Virus record (IMG/VR): IMGVR_UViG_3300042887_002491
Location: 1 to 25,715 of that record
Length of the DNA: 25,715 bases
Strand: one strand, 5' to 3'
From: a virus
The position numbers were made by a program, and so were the translations under genes. Below the pieces are notes generated by a model. The model was given only the letters and a program-made list of their open reading frames with translations. It had not been told where the DNA came from and made no database searches. How positions within the stretch are numbered: the stretch's first letter is position 1; every line of letters begins with the position of its first letter. Of the stretch, positions 8,036 to 16,872 are shown one piece after another.

Positions 8036-9145
8036 TTAATACTCAAGTTTTACAGTAATTGATAACTCACTATTGAATGACTTTTGAAGTGGTTGACTTA
8101 GTTTTGCAACTGCCAACAAATCACCACCAGGTCTGTCATAAAGACCGATAGAAGTAATATATGTAACAGGTTCGTTTGTAAATGATGTATTGTTTACAAA
8201 TCCCGTTCCACTTCCAGTTACATATGTTGGATTGGTAGAGTAATTGAACTCATTGTTTCCTATTCTAACAAAATAAAAATCTTGTTGTTTTACATCAACA
8301 GCTCTTGCAATAAATCCGTATCCCTTTGTAGCAGAACCACTAATTGCGGTAAATAACTTAAAAGAATTATCACCATTGATATTGCTGCCACTTACACTAT
8401 TAAACGATGCAGAAACATTCAGTTTTTCACCAGATATGATGATTGTTCCTAAATCTGCGTAAACAAGTCCATAGTAATGTGGATTTGATGGATTATAAAT
8501 ACCACCTTCTAAAGAACCACTAACAAGATTTCTAACAGGTGATGGTATTCCATTATAACCTAAGCTATCACTTTGATCAACAGAATCGTCAATTAAACGT
8601 ATAATTGTAGGATTTGAACCAGAAATCTGAACATTACTACCTGTATGTAAAGAATTAACTTTACCACTACCACTCAATTCTGCAATACACAATTCAAAAT
8701 TACCTGGGTCTAATTTATCACCGACTTTACTTCTATTGAAATTTATAGCATAAAAATCATATAGTTTTGTTGAAGTTGAATCATTCAATGTAAATAAAGT
8801 TGAATTTGGATCCAAACAAATCAATCTGTATTGTGAATATATTGCTCTCGTTGGTGTATCTCCGGCTTCTCCTCCCTGTGAAAGAGAACCAGAACCTGCA
8901 TAATGACCATAAGCAACAGAAAATATCTGTGCGTCTTCACAGTCTAATGAGGCAGAACTCCATACTTCATAATAGTATTGACGAGATGATGTTCCTTGTA
9001 AAGAACTTGTAAAAAATGTAAGCAACTCACCCGTTCCAGATGTCCAAAGACCTCTCGTCTGTATAACTTTTTCCGGTTCTGTTCTTGGAAGACCATCTGA
9101 ACCGATAGGTCTTGCAACTGGTCTAAAAATTCTTGATTCTGGCAT
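8036..9145 (-). CDS. Virion structural protein, stand-alone copy of the shared baseplate module
   Basis: A 369-residue protein. After about 26 residues it is a full copy of the module repeated in the next three genes: TRGLWTSGTGELLTFFTSS at the front, YYYEVWSSASLD, FSVAYGHYAGSGS, TRAIYSQYRLICLD, FYAINFNRSKVGDKLDPGN, LCIAELSGSG, IIRLIDDSVDQSD, GLVYADLGTIIISG, SFKLFTAISGSA, FYFVRIGNNEFNYSTNPTYV and YITSIGLYDRPGGDLLAVAKL. The composition (Ser, Gly, Tyr, Asn; beta-strand pattern, no cysteine clusters, no membrane segment) suits an extracellular phage structural protein. The start ATG has AGGA seven bases upstream and follows the 226-residue gene by 16 bases. The precise baseplate position is not known. 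Confidence 0.74.
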   Translation of the reverse strand: MPESRIFRPVARPIGSDGLPRTEPEKVIQTRGLWTSGTGELLTFFTSSLQGTSSRQYYYEVWSSASLDCEDAQIFSVAYGHYAGSGSLSQGGEAGDTPTRAIYSQYRLICLDPNSTLFTLNDSTSTKLYDFYAINFNRSKVGDKLDPGNFELCIAELSGSGKVNSLHTGSNVQISGSNPTIIRLIDDSVDQSDSLGYNGIPSPVRNLVSGSLEGGIYNPSNPHYYGLVYADLGTIIISGEKLNVSASFNSVSGSNINGDNSFKLFTAISGSATKGYGFIARAVDVKQQDFYFVRIGNNEFNYSTNPTYVTGSGTGFVNNTSFTNEPVTYITSIGLYDRPGGDLLAVAKLSQPLQKSFNSELSITVKLEY

Positions 9146-9161
9146 AATTTATTCCTATCTA

Positions 9162-9842
9162 TTACGCGTTTGTTGGTCTTGGATTTATTGTTATTGGAAC
9201 CACGATTCTACCACCAGTCTCATTTGCAGTTACAATAACCTTTGTTGATTTTGCATTAGCAATGTTTGATGCGGCCGCAGATGGGGAAACCTTAAATTCC
9301 ATACCGATAACAGACACAGAGTTTGCTGTTTCTGAATCTCCCATCATTGACATAGGTGAGTTATTCACTTGTGATGCCATCTTTGTTGATTCGATTGTAA
9401 CATAAGTGCTATCAAGAAGTGTTGCGGTATAACCAAGTGTTGTATTCAAGCCAGTTGGATTTATACCCGTTCCATTGAACTTTGTTTCAGGAACGATATT
9501 TGCAGTCGTTGGTGACGTTCCGGCGGTAAGTTGGATTGAAGATTGTCCTACAAGTGAAATATAAGGAATTGCATTTGTTCCTTTTGGAAGTGTAATCAAC
9601 TTATACTTCATTGATTGTGTTTCGTCTGGGACTGCCTCTGTTATAGGCATACTCTCAATTACCACACCGTAGTAGTCAGAACCGAGAGGATGTGCTGGAT
9701 TCCAAAGATCATAATCCACTTCGTCGTCTGCAAGAGCAAACTGTGTAATCTTGAATTGACTTCTTCCTTTTGCGAGAAGTTCACGACCCTTCTTTGTCAA
9801 GATGGCGTCTACGGTAATTGAGGTATTGTCTAGATAACCCAT
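9162..9842 (-). CDS. Conserved phage structural protein of unknown function
   Basis: A 226-residue protein. The first 75 or so residues are strongly patterned, with TSITVDAILTKKGRELLAKG, then FKITQFALADDEVDYDLWNP, then GSDYYGVVIESMPITEA. I recall this N-terminal pattern from conserved unnamed proteins of large T4-like phages, but no function is known to me. The remainder is Thr/Ser/Ala-rich and predicted beta-stranded, ending in an Ig-like strand pattern (KVIVTANETGGRIVVPITI). It has the strongest ribosome binding site of this half of the cluster, AAGGAG eight bases before the ATG, and follows the only sizeable intergenic gap. It may therefore be the first gene of its own transcript and could be made in many copies; that is inference. 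Confidence 0.75.
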   Translation of the reverse strand: MGYLDNTSITVDAILTKKGRELLAKGRSQFKITQFALADDEVDYDLWNPAHPLGSDYYGVVIESMPITEAVPDETQSMKYKLITLPKGTNAIPYISLVGQSSIQLTAGTSPTTANIVPETKFNGTGINPTGLNTTLGYTATLLDSTYVTIESTKMASQVNNSPMSMMGDSETANSVSVIGMEFKVSPSAAASNIANAKSTKVIVTANETGGRIVVPITINPRPTNA

Positions 9843-9904
9843 TTTAGTTACTCCTTGTTGAATGTATTGTTACTAATATAAATATGTATAATCTTTATTT
9901 TCTT
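9843..9904 (-). promoter_or_regulatory. Largest intergenic gap; candidate promoter region
   Basis: These 62 AT-rich bases separate the baseplate-wedge block from the structural-protein and paralogue block. The minus strand contains ATTATACATATTTATATTAG, with several TATA-like boxes that could serve as a -10 element. The exact T4 late-promoter octamer TATAAATA is present at 9877-9884, but on the plus strand, pointing away from the downstream gene. No hairpin followed by a T-run is visible, so a rho-independent terminator is not supported. A promoter here is plausible but unproven. Confidence 0.3.
9851..9856 (-). promoter_or_regulatory. Strong ribosome binding site of the 226-residue structural gene
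   Basis: AAGGAG on the minus strand, eight bases before the ATG at 9842. The downstream paralogue genes have much weaker sites, so this gene is probably translated more strongly than its followers. Confidence 0.75.
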
Positions 9905-12900
9905 TTAGATTCCACTTGTTGTGAAATTTTGATTTGTATTTATTTGATTTGAATCAACAATAAATACTTCCACCACTGGTTTTCCATCTGGTGTATTTCT
10001 GGTATCAATGTTTATGTCTGGTCCTGTCAATTTACAACCCTCAAATCTATGGTTTCTTATTGAATTAGTTAGGTTATTTGGATTTTCATAACTTGCGCTT
10101 ACAAATTGATATGATGAGTAATTTCTCTCCGCCATATCCGCGCTACTTGTATAGTAAAACTTGTAGGCACTATAATAACTATCAGTTCTATAAGATTGAT
10201 ATGTTGTAAATAATGCAGAAGACTTACCACCGTCATTTGCAACAGTTGTCCATCCTAAACCATATCCAGTATTAGGAGTTCCTTCGGAATACTGAATGTT
10301 TTGACGTTCAAATGTATTTGAGAACGCAGTATCTAATGTTCCATAAACACTTGTCAAACCAGTACCCACACCAGACGCAATAGATGCAAAAACTTTTCCA
10401 AACTGTGAGTGTTGTATTGATGTGTAATACTTTGTGTATTTTGATTCAAAAGAACCAGTATCAATCAAAATTATTGCATTGTATGGTTTGTAATAATTTC
10501 TAACAAAATTACCAAAATGTCCATGAGAACTTGATATATTCATTTGATATTTCTTCGCATAACCAATACCAACAATCTTTGTATCGTAGTCACCACCAAC
10601 ATTTATATCTTGTGTAGCTTCTATCTCAAGTGGAATATCCGTTTCACCTTCGACTTCTTGATAGGAACTTTCATTTTCAAATCCTATCAAGATTGTTGCC
10701 TTTTTGGAAGAAATAGAAACAGTTGGAAGTGCAGATGAAGAAATTTCATTTGTTCTTCTTACTGATTTTTCTGGAGATTCTCCGCTAAAGTTTCTTAAAA
10801 CTTTTACCTTTGACCGTTCCAATATATTTGGTTCTATTACTAAACCAAGAATTTCATTTACACGAGCTGGAAGTGTTTGGCGAATTTGATCAAATACACT
10901 AAAATCATATTCCGCGAGTAAATTTATGTATGCAGTAAAATCGTTTTTGTTCGGATATTTCTGCCAATATTCTCTAGCAAACCATTTCAGACGAGGATAT
11001 TCATCTTTGTTTATATTGGAATACTCACCAAAATAATCGTCAATCGTTGTATAACCTATTGCCTCATAAATGTCTTCATTTATAATACTTTGTGGTGAGA
11101 AAGCAACCATCAATTTATTAGAATCAACTGAGAATTTATCAAATTGAGAAACTTCTGATGAAAGTAATGGGTCGAGTCCTCCTATAAGTGAACCAGAATC
11201 AATACGAACTTTTTCTGAGAATGGAGTATTGTTACCAACTGTAGCAACTTCCATGTTGTATGTTTCTCTAATCGATTCAAACGACTCAGAAGTAAAGTTG
11301 TAAAAGGTTGCATGTTTTGAAGAACTGTAAAATGTTGATTTTGTTTGATTAGGATGCGAACTCATCAAACTAGATGTATCGGCAACATCAAATTTTTGCC
11401 AGAATTTCCATTGACCCTGTAAATCATAGAATGATGAAGTCGCTGTATTTCCGTTGTACGATCTCGGTGCAAGTACATGGTTATTGAACGATGATTCATT
11501 CAATTGATTTGACCAATATCTAAGTTCAAAAACTGATCCAGATAGTATATTTGTTGTTTGTGAATTTGAACCAGAACCTATGTAAAGTGTTCCATCAGAT
11601 GACCAAGCCCTATTATAACTTCCACTTGAACTTCCACTCACAACTATGCTACCAGAACGTTCAATTACAAGTTTTCCATACTTTGCAGTCTTTACAAAGA
11701 AACGATAAATTTGATTTGAAGATGTTGCATCGTTACTATATTCACGACTTATCATCAAATTCAATGGCACATCATCATAAAAATAATCATCGTAAATAGA
11801 GGCCGATGTGTATGTGCTCCCGTTACCCAACCAAAATGTAATAGTTCCTTTACCTTCATCTGTTCCGGCATTTTTATCCATCGTAACAAACCAATCAACA
11901 CGACTGCCACTCTGTTTTTGTAAAAGTGTTTGTTTCAGATTTGATGTGTATTTGTAAGAAGATTCAGGTTCCATTTTCCAACGGAATGTAACGGTATCTG
12001 GGTATTGCCATGAACCGGTTGCATTATTCACTCGTTCCCACGGAACATATATGTATCTGTTTGTGGTTGGAAGTGGTAAACTTCCAAAGAAGTTGAAATA
12101 GTAAGTTTGTTTTTCCCATTCATTTCTTGGGATAATTCCTAAATCGGCATTATCAGGTCCACCATATTCACGAATTGTCAAAAGTGTTTGTGGTATACCA
12201 TATGCGGCAAGAAGTGCCTTTATGCCACGAGAAGTTCCTTTTGTCTTATAGATGTAAGGAAGATTGTTGAAAATTCTTCTCCAAACTTCCTTTGTTCTTT
12301 CTTCATATGTTTTTGCAAGATATTTGTTCGTAGTTGTTTTGCCAGTCCATATTGGTTCACCACTTCCACTTAATCCAAGTGCATACTCCCATAAATCTTT
12401 TGCCTGTGATCCATGAGATAGTGTCCATCCAAAATTTTTTGTTGCATCAAAAATAAGGTCTTGAGATAATCCTTCTTTCGGATGTTGTTCTCTTAGATTT
12501 TTTTTCAATATATGATCCGTGTAAAGGTACATTATATCGAAGTGTTGACCCAACATATTTACAAAGGTAACTGCCTGATCATTGTCAGAATCTTCACGAA
12601 TGTGGTCGGGTAAAGCCCTAGCAAGAGCATAGTAATTTTTTGAGTCGTGGTCATCTGCTAAACTGAGTAGATTATCTGACCAATCTTCTACATAAGACGA
12701 ACTATACGAATAGAAATTAAACTTACCTTCTCTCGTTCCAATATCATAATAACTTGAAGTTACATTTAATTCATATTTTGGATATGGTGATATTGACGCA
12801 CTTAACTGATATGTGTAATTATAACTACCAGTTGAATTGTAATATAGATACTTTTCAAAACCATCAAAACCAGATATTACCTTATCTTTCAATAGTTGTA

Positions 12901-13936
12901 TCTTTACCTTATTCGTTTCAACAGAACCAGTTATTGTAGATATTCTTGATATTTCAGATTTATAGAACTCTATAAGTTCCATTTTGTAGAGAAAGTTTTC
13001 TACCCTTGATCTTGCGTTTGAGTAGTAAATAAAATTTTTAAACTCAGTATAATCAACATTCAAAGTAACAGGTAGATTGGAACCAGATATGTATCTGTTC
13101 ATAAGCTGTTCTGATGTATGAACATTTTCACCGAGTATTTCTGTCCAAGATTTATATTCACTATCGGATGTTATCCAATAATCGTAATCTACTTCAAAAT
13201 TTGGTCCTTGTATGAATGGTACTTCCGATTCAAACTGTTCTGGTACTAAGTTTACCGTATCAATGTACGGTTTCATTGTTCTTATTGATACCCAACAGGT
13301 AAAGAATATATCTAAATCGGGACTCAGAGGCTCATATAATTTCACATAAAATGAAAATGGGTCGCCATCTGATGTTACATTTATTACATCTACTAATTTA
13401 TTCTCGCCGAAGTTAAGAACGATTGGTGGTAAAAATGTCTTTGGTTTTACATTCTCTAATACAAATCTTGCTAATTCCAATCTACCAGTCGTTGATTCTG
13501 GTGTTACAAGTGAGAGTTTTATCTCCGTTCTATCATCAGAAATATCAGATATAAATAATTTTTCTTTTGAATCGTATGAACCAATTATATCTTTTAGAAA
13601 ATTATAAACGACCTTGTATTCTGTTGGTGGTACGTTCAAATTTTCCAAATCTTTATGAATTTGTAATTTTATAGTTGGTATTTCGGTAGAAGAATCAACA
13701 GAGTATGTGTCAATGCCATAACCAGATTTTATGTACCCAAGATTTTTCAGAAATGTATGAATTTCAACATTTGCCGAAGGTTTATTAGTTATAGGGTCAA
13801 TGTAGGTTGGGTCGAAATCTGGAACAATCGATCTTTTTTCAAGTAAAGAAAGGTCTTGTAACGGGATTGTTACTCCTCTTTTTGGAAGATTATCCGAGAT
13901 TATTTCATCTATATTTTTATATTCAAAATTTGCCAT
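9905..13936 (-). CDS. Large baseplate/tail protein with tail-protein-I-like motif and LamG-like domain
   Basis: A 1343-residue protein, the largest in the window. At about residues 549-590 is the pattern WRRIFNNLPYIYKTKG followed by RGIKALLAAYGIP and REYGGPD. This resembles the core of phage tail protein I (P2 gpI), which joins the baseplate to the fibre. Residues 640-840 or so look like a LamG/concanavalin sandwich (VTFRWKMEPES at the front, GSVFELRYWSNQLNESSF at the end). The region near 960-1060 (DDYFGEYSNINKDEYPRLKW, then LPARVNEILGLVIEPNILER) is a conserved-looking block before a C-terminal beta-rich part ending NHRFEGCKLTGPDINIDTRN. It follows gp25- and gp6-like genes, as gpI does in P2. 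The start has AGGA six bases upstream and lies three bases after the previous stop. The structural role is well supported by context; the gpI link is from motif recognition only. Confidence 0.72.
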   Translation of the reverse strand: MANFEYKNIDEIISDNLPKRGVTIPLQDLSLLEKRSIVPDFDPTYIDPITNKPSANVEIHTFLKNLGYIKSGYGIDTYSVDSSTEIPTIKLQIHKDLENLNVPPTEYKVVYNFLKDIIGSYDSKEKLFISDISDDRTEIKLSLVTPESTTGRLELARFVLENVKPKTFLPPIVLNFGENKLVDVINVTSDGDPFSFYVKLYEPLSPDLDIFFTCWVSIRTMKPYIDTVNLVPEQFESEVPFIQGPNFEVDYDYWITSDSEYKSWTEILGENVHTSEQLMNRYISGSNLPVTLNVDYTEFKNFIYYSNARSRVENFLYKMELIEFYKSEISRISTITGSVETNKVKIQLLKDKVISGFDGFEKYLYYNSTGSYNYTYQLSASISPYPKYELNVTSSYYDIGTREGKFNFYSYSSSYVEDWSDNLLSLADDHDSKNYYALARALPDHIREDSDNDQAVTFVNMLGQHFDIMYLYTDHILKKNLREQHPKEGLSQDLIFDATKNFGWTLSHGSQAKDLWEYALGLSGSGEPIWTGKTTTNKYLAKTYEERTKEVWRRIFNNLPYIYKTKGTSRGIKALLAAYGIPQTLLTIREYGGPDNADLGIIPRNEWEKQTYYFNFFGSLPLPTTNRYIYVPWERVNNATGSWQYPDTVTFRWKMEPESSYKYTSNLKQTLLQKQSGSRVDWFVTMDKNAGTDEGKGTITFWLGNGSTYTSASIYDDYFYDDVPLNLMISREYSNDATSSNQIYRFFVKTAKYGKLVIERSGSIVVSGSSSGSYNRAWSSDGTLYIGSGSNSQTTNILSGSVFELRYWSNQLNESSFNNHVLAPRSYNGNTATSSFYDLQGQWKFWQKFDVADTSSLMSSHPNQTKSTFYSSSKHATFYNFTSESFESIRETYNMEVATVGNNTPFSEKVRIDSGSLIGGLDPLLSSEVSQFDKFSVDSNKLMVAFSPQSIINEDIYEAIGYTTIDDYFGEYSNINKDEYPRLKWFAREYWQKYPNKNDFTAYINLLAEYDFSVFDQIRQTLPARVNEILGLVIEPNILERSKVKVLRNFSGESPEKSVRRTNEISSSALPTVSISSKKATILIGFENESSYQEVEGETDIPLEIEATQDINVGGDYDTKIVGIGYAKKYQMNISSSHGHFGNFVRNYYKPYNAIILIDTGSFESKYTKYYTSIQHSQFGKVFASIASGVGTGLTSVYGTLDTAFSNTFERQNIQYSEGTPNTGYGLGWTTVANDGGKSSALFTTYQSYRTDSYYSAYKFYYTSSADMAERNYSSYQFVSASYENPNNLTNSIRNHRFEGCKLTGPDINIDTRNTPDGKPVVEVFIVDSNQINTNQNFTTSGI

Positions 13937-13939
13937 TTT

Positions 13940-15700
13940 TTATCCTATCTTTAACCAAGAACCACCCTTATCAACAACATTACTTATTTCCGATAAAATT
14001 CTTAATACTCGTAGTATCAATTGAATATCACTTGTGTTCTTTATTAATGATTGACCTTTTGACTTTGTTGATTGATCATCTGTGAAAGTATAAGTAGATT
14101 CCATTTCAAGTATAGATTTTCTTATTATTGGCCTTCCATTTCCCAAACTACCACCAATATCCCTAGACCATTCATCATACACGGTATTGATTATGTCTTT
14201 TATTTCACTTATACCACCATCGGAAGACAACAATTTCTTTGATTCCGTCAATACTGTGGTAGCTTTTGTTTTATCAGTAATACCATTTATCAAATCTTTA
14301 AATTGGGATTTATATGTATCATTCCATTTTAGAATTTGATTTATTTCCTGTCCAGGTCCAAATGAATTTGCAGATGCCGGTGGAGTAAACACATAATCTA
14401 ATTTTGGAGGTGGAGATTTAACATCTATGTTTTTCAATATAGTTTCCATAGAAGAATATCTACCATTTGGTATTGCATATATTTTATCCCACTCGGTAAA
14501 TATCTGTTTGATAATATCCGATGCGGGATTTCCTGGTGCAGGTGCTGGTTCTTTTGGCTTCAATGAATCTGCAATTCCACCAACGGCCTTTTCAAAAGCA
14601 GCAAGTTGTTTTGCAGAAGCTTCTTCGGATTTTTTGGCCTGTGCTTCGATCTTTGTTGAAAGTGCATCGAATGCATCTGCCGTATTTGAAAGTTGTTTAG
14701 ATACATTACTCTCAAGGTCTGAAAGTGTTGAGTCGATTACTTCGCTAAGTGAAGATATAGTTTCGTCTTTTATCTGATTTTCGTCAACAATAAGATTTCT
14801 TTGATCTGTGAGCTCGTCTATTATTCTATTCAAATCGTCTATATTTTCTTGTTTTATATCGACTGTTTCATTAAGATTATTTATCTGACCTGATAATGTT
14901 TCGACTTTTGCCTGTAATGCAGGTATCGTATTTCCGTTTTCAACTATTAGTTTTTTTAAATTTTCAGTTAGAGTTTTTTCATCGGTTGATATTCCACCAT
15001 TACCCGTTTCTGTATTTAGTAATGTTTCAAATTCAGCAGCTTTTTTCAAAACATTTTTCTCCGCAACAACCGCATCGGGTAAACTTTTAAACTCATTATT
15101 TACAACATAATTGAAAGATAAAATAGTAAAACGTTCATCTAACAAATCTACTTTTATGGAACCCTTATTTCGCAAATAATTATCAAAAGAAACTATTCTA
15201 CCATACTCATCTCTTGTTGCAATTGGTTCTGTATCAATATCTTTTTTAGTTTTCTTGGTCAATTCATCCATCATTTGCTTCAATTGTTCAGATGGAAGAA
15301 TACCCGTTTCACTACCAGTTAATATTTTTCGAACAATAAAACTAAAAAATGGATCTAATGGTTGTGATTTTATACTGTTTAAAATATTTACATCATTTTG
15401 AACTTTCCCTGAATCTATGATTGCTTGAATTTTTCTTTCTTCGGTTATGTACTTCTTTACATAATCATAATCAGTAGATGATTTGAAATTTTTCAATTGT
15501 TCTAAAAGTTGATCTTTTTGTGGAAAGGTAGTTCCTTTCGAAACATTAGATTTACGATAGGCCAATTTTATACCGTTTCTTTGGAAGAAACCATAGAAAT
15601 CATCATTCGTATTGAATTCCAAATTTGGAAATTCAGAAACAAGTGATTCCGCCTGTGTGGATTCTATACCCTGTTCAAATAAAAATTGCTCTATACGCAT
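13940..15700 (-). CDS. Coiled-coil structural protein of unknown function
   Basis: A 586-residue protein. The N-terminal 220 residues are globular and of no family I recognise, opening with MRIEQFLFEQGIESTQAESL. Residues 232-378 or so form a long heptad-patterned coiled coil (for example LVDENQIKDETISSLSEVID-like repeats and AQAKKSEEASAKQLAAFEKA). A short Pro/Ala hinge follows (KEPAPAPGNPA), then a helical C-terminal domain of about 190 residues ending RVLRILSEISNVVDKGGSW. There is no membrane segment. The start ATG overlaps the upstream TAA by one base (TAATG), with AAGG ten bases away. Its place between the wedge genes and the tail-protein-I-like gene suggests a baseplate component, perhaps a rod or strut, but nothing in the sequence fixes the role. 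Confidence 0.65.
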   Translation of the reverse strand: MRIEQFLFEQGIESTQAESLVSEFPNLEFNTNDDFYGFFQRNGIKLAYRKSNVSKGTTFPQKDQLLEQLKNFKSSTDYDYVKKYITEERKIQAIIDSGKVQNDVNILNSIKSQPLDPFFSFIVRKILTGSETGILPSEQLKQMMDELTKKTKKDIDTEPIATRDEYGRIVSFDNYLRNKGSIKVDLLDERFTILSFNYVVNNEFKSLPDAVVAEKNVLKKAAEFETLLNTETGNGGISTDEKTLTENLKKLIVENGNTIPALQAKVETLSGQINNLNETVDIKQENIDDLNRIIDELTDQRNLIVDENQIKDETISSLSEVIDSTLSDLESNVSKQLSNTADAFDALSTKIEAQAKKSEEASAKQLAAFEKAVGGIADSLKPKEPAPAPGNPASDIIKQIFTEWDKIYAIPNGRYSSMETILKNIDVKSPPPKLDYVFTPPASANSFGPGQEINQILKWNDTYKSQFKDLINGITDKTKATTVLTESKKLLSSDGGISEIKDIINTVYDEWSRDIGGSLGNGRPIIRKSILEMESTYTFTDDQSTKSKGQSLIKNTSDIQLILRVLRILSEISNVVDKGGSWLKIG

Positions 15701-16872
15701 TAACGTTGAACCTTGAAATAATATTGATTGTCAAATATTTGATTACTATCACCACCATCTGTTTCTGTCTTTATGAGAATACGATAATATCTTTCAGGTT
15801 GAAAAGAATTCATCCACAAATTGAAATAATTACCTTGAGAATCACAACTAATTTTTGTTCCAAGATTATCAAATGGGATAATTATTTCATCTGTATGGGC
15901 ATCACGTATTTCATAGTAAGATGAAGTCGGTAAGTAGTAATTTTGTGTATAGTAAGATTGTGTAGTGTATAATTTTTGTGGGTATCTTGAATTTACATGA
16001 ATTCTTATTTTTGCTTTTTCGTTTTCTGAGTAGTATTTTTTCAACTTTACGTTTAGTACGGAGTCTTCTAACTGAATTGCAGATATACTCCCAGTTACAA
16101 ATGAAGAATCATCCCAAACAATGTGGAGTTTTGGTGAATATATTGTATTACTATCAACAGAGAAGAATTTTAAACTAGTTAGTGTTTGATTTGAATCTTC
16201 TATGTTTGCACCAAATTTTAGAATAAACCCTTCGTTATCAAATCTACCAGAACCAGTTATCCATTTTTTCACAATTGGTGTTACATCCATGTATATGTCT
16301 GATGATTCATATGAGAATGATTGAGTACACTCAGCACCTTCCCATGTCCACCATGTTCCGCCACCGACCGTTGAAAAATAAGAACCAGTTACAGATGCAA
16401 ATAAAGCTCCAAAAATCAGATTTGCGTCAACCCATGTTTCCGATATTTCGTCCCATTCATAATTTATACCACCAGTTACTTCTGTTACTCCCCATAAAGT
16501 ACCAACCGATTTTGAAGTTCTATACTTCCAAGAAACACCATCTGTGGTTGATGGTGTGTTGAAGTATTTACCAGTTCCATTTACCCAAGAACCGCTTATA
16601 GGATAAGCATATATCGTATATTCTTGTGGAATCTCTCTAGCTTCAGAAGTTCTAAGTTCCAAATAATACTTTGCGTTTGAACTTATTTTACCAGCGTTTA
16701 CACCAGATTCTATCTCAGATACATCAAATTTCATCAAAATACGGCTATTGTATTTAGATGATGAACCGACTAATTGATGAGATAATTCAAGAATCTGGTC
16801 CGTTCCAGTATTCATTGAATCTGTTTTTTCATAAATCGTTGCATCGTATTTTGGATATATGGTGTATATCAT
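15700..16872 (-). CDS. Virion structural protein with DNRLRE-like N-terminal domain
   Basis: A 390-residue protein. Its start has the signature of DNRLRE-type beta-sandwich domains: YPKYDATIYEK, then NTGTDQILEL, then SRILMKFDVSEI, followed by a long aromatic-rich body. A second domain begins near residue 258 with strands such as VLNVKLKKYYSENEKAKIRI and ends RYYRILIKTETDGGDSNQIF. DNRLRE-type domains occur in secreted bacterial surface proteins and some bind carbohydrate. Here the gene sits directly after gp6 in an assembly operon, so a structural part on the baseplate is most likely. The ATG overlaps the gp6 stop by four bases (ATGA) and has GAGG eight bases upstream, implying translational coupling to gp6. 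The exact function is unknown. Confidence 0.68.
   Translation of the reverse strand: MIYTIYPKYDATIYEKTDSMNTGTDQILELSHQLVGSSSKYNSRILMKFDVSEIESGVNAGKISSNAKYYLELRTSEAREIPQEYTIYAYPISGSWVNGTGKYFNTPSTTDGVSWKYRTSKSVGTLWGVTEVTGGINYEWDEISETWVDANLIFGALFASVTGSYFSTVGGGTWWTWEGAECTQSFSYESSDIYMDVTPIVKKWITGSGRFDNEGFILKFGANIEDSNQTLTSLKFFSVDSNTIYSPKLHIVWDDSSFVTGSISAIQLEDSVLNVKLKKYYSENEKAKIRIHVNSRYPQKLYTTQSYYTQNYYLPTSSYYEIRDAHTDEIIIPFDNLGTKISCDSQGNYFNLWMNSFQPERYYRILIKTETDGGDSNQIFDNQYYFKVQR

Larger units (their letters stand above)
315..9145 (-). other. Tandem array of five structural genes with homologous C-termini
   Basis: Five consecutive minus-strand genes share a C-terminal module of roughly 330-345 residues; the last gene keeps only the final 145 or so. 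The most conserved stretches are the F/L-IDDS motif, a G-x-I-V-L-D-type strand, the KLFTSISGS segment, the Y-F-V-R-x-x-x-x-E-F-N-Y-S-x-N segment and the terminal Y-x-T-x-IGLY-(3-5 residues)-LLAVAKLS-x-P strand pair. Two members (8036-9145 and 6967-8031) are almost only module; the other three carry different N-terminal parts (Cys-rich, Pro-rich/helical, LamG-like). The seams fall at similar places, which fits gene duplication followed by domain shuffling. Confidence 0.85.

Noticed and set aside
315-9145. Possible diversity-generating retroelement targets in the paralogue array
   Set aside because: No reverse transcriptase, no nearly identical template/variable repeat pair and no adenine-biased variation is visible; the paralogues are diverged along their whole length.
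9843-9904. Rho-independent terminator after the 1343-residue gene
   Set aside because: No inverted repeat forming a stable stem followed by a T-run can be found; the two ATGTAT copies are direct, not inverted.
14427-14777. 116-codon plus-strand open frame opposite the coiled-coil gene
   Set aside because: Its Ala/Ser-rich composition mirrors the complementary strand of the coiled coil; no start signal or family resemblance.
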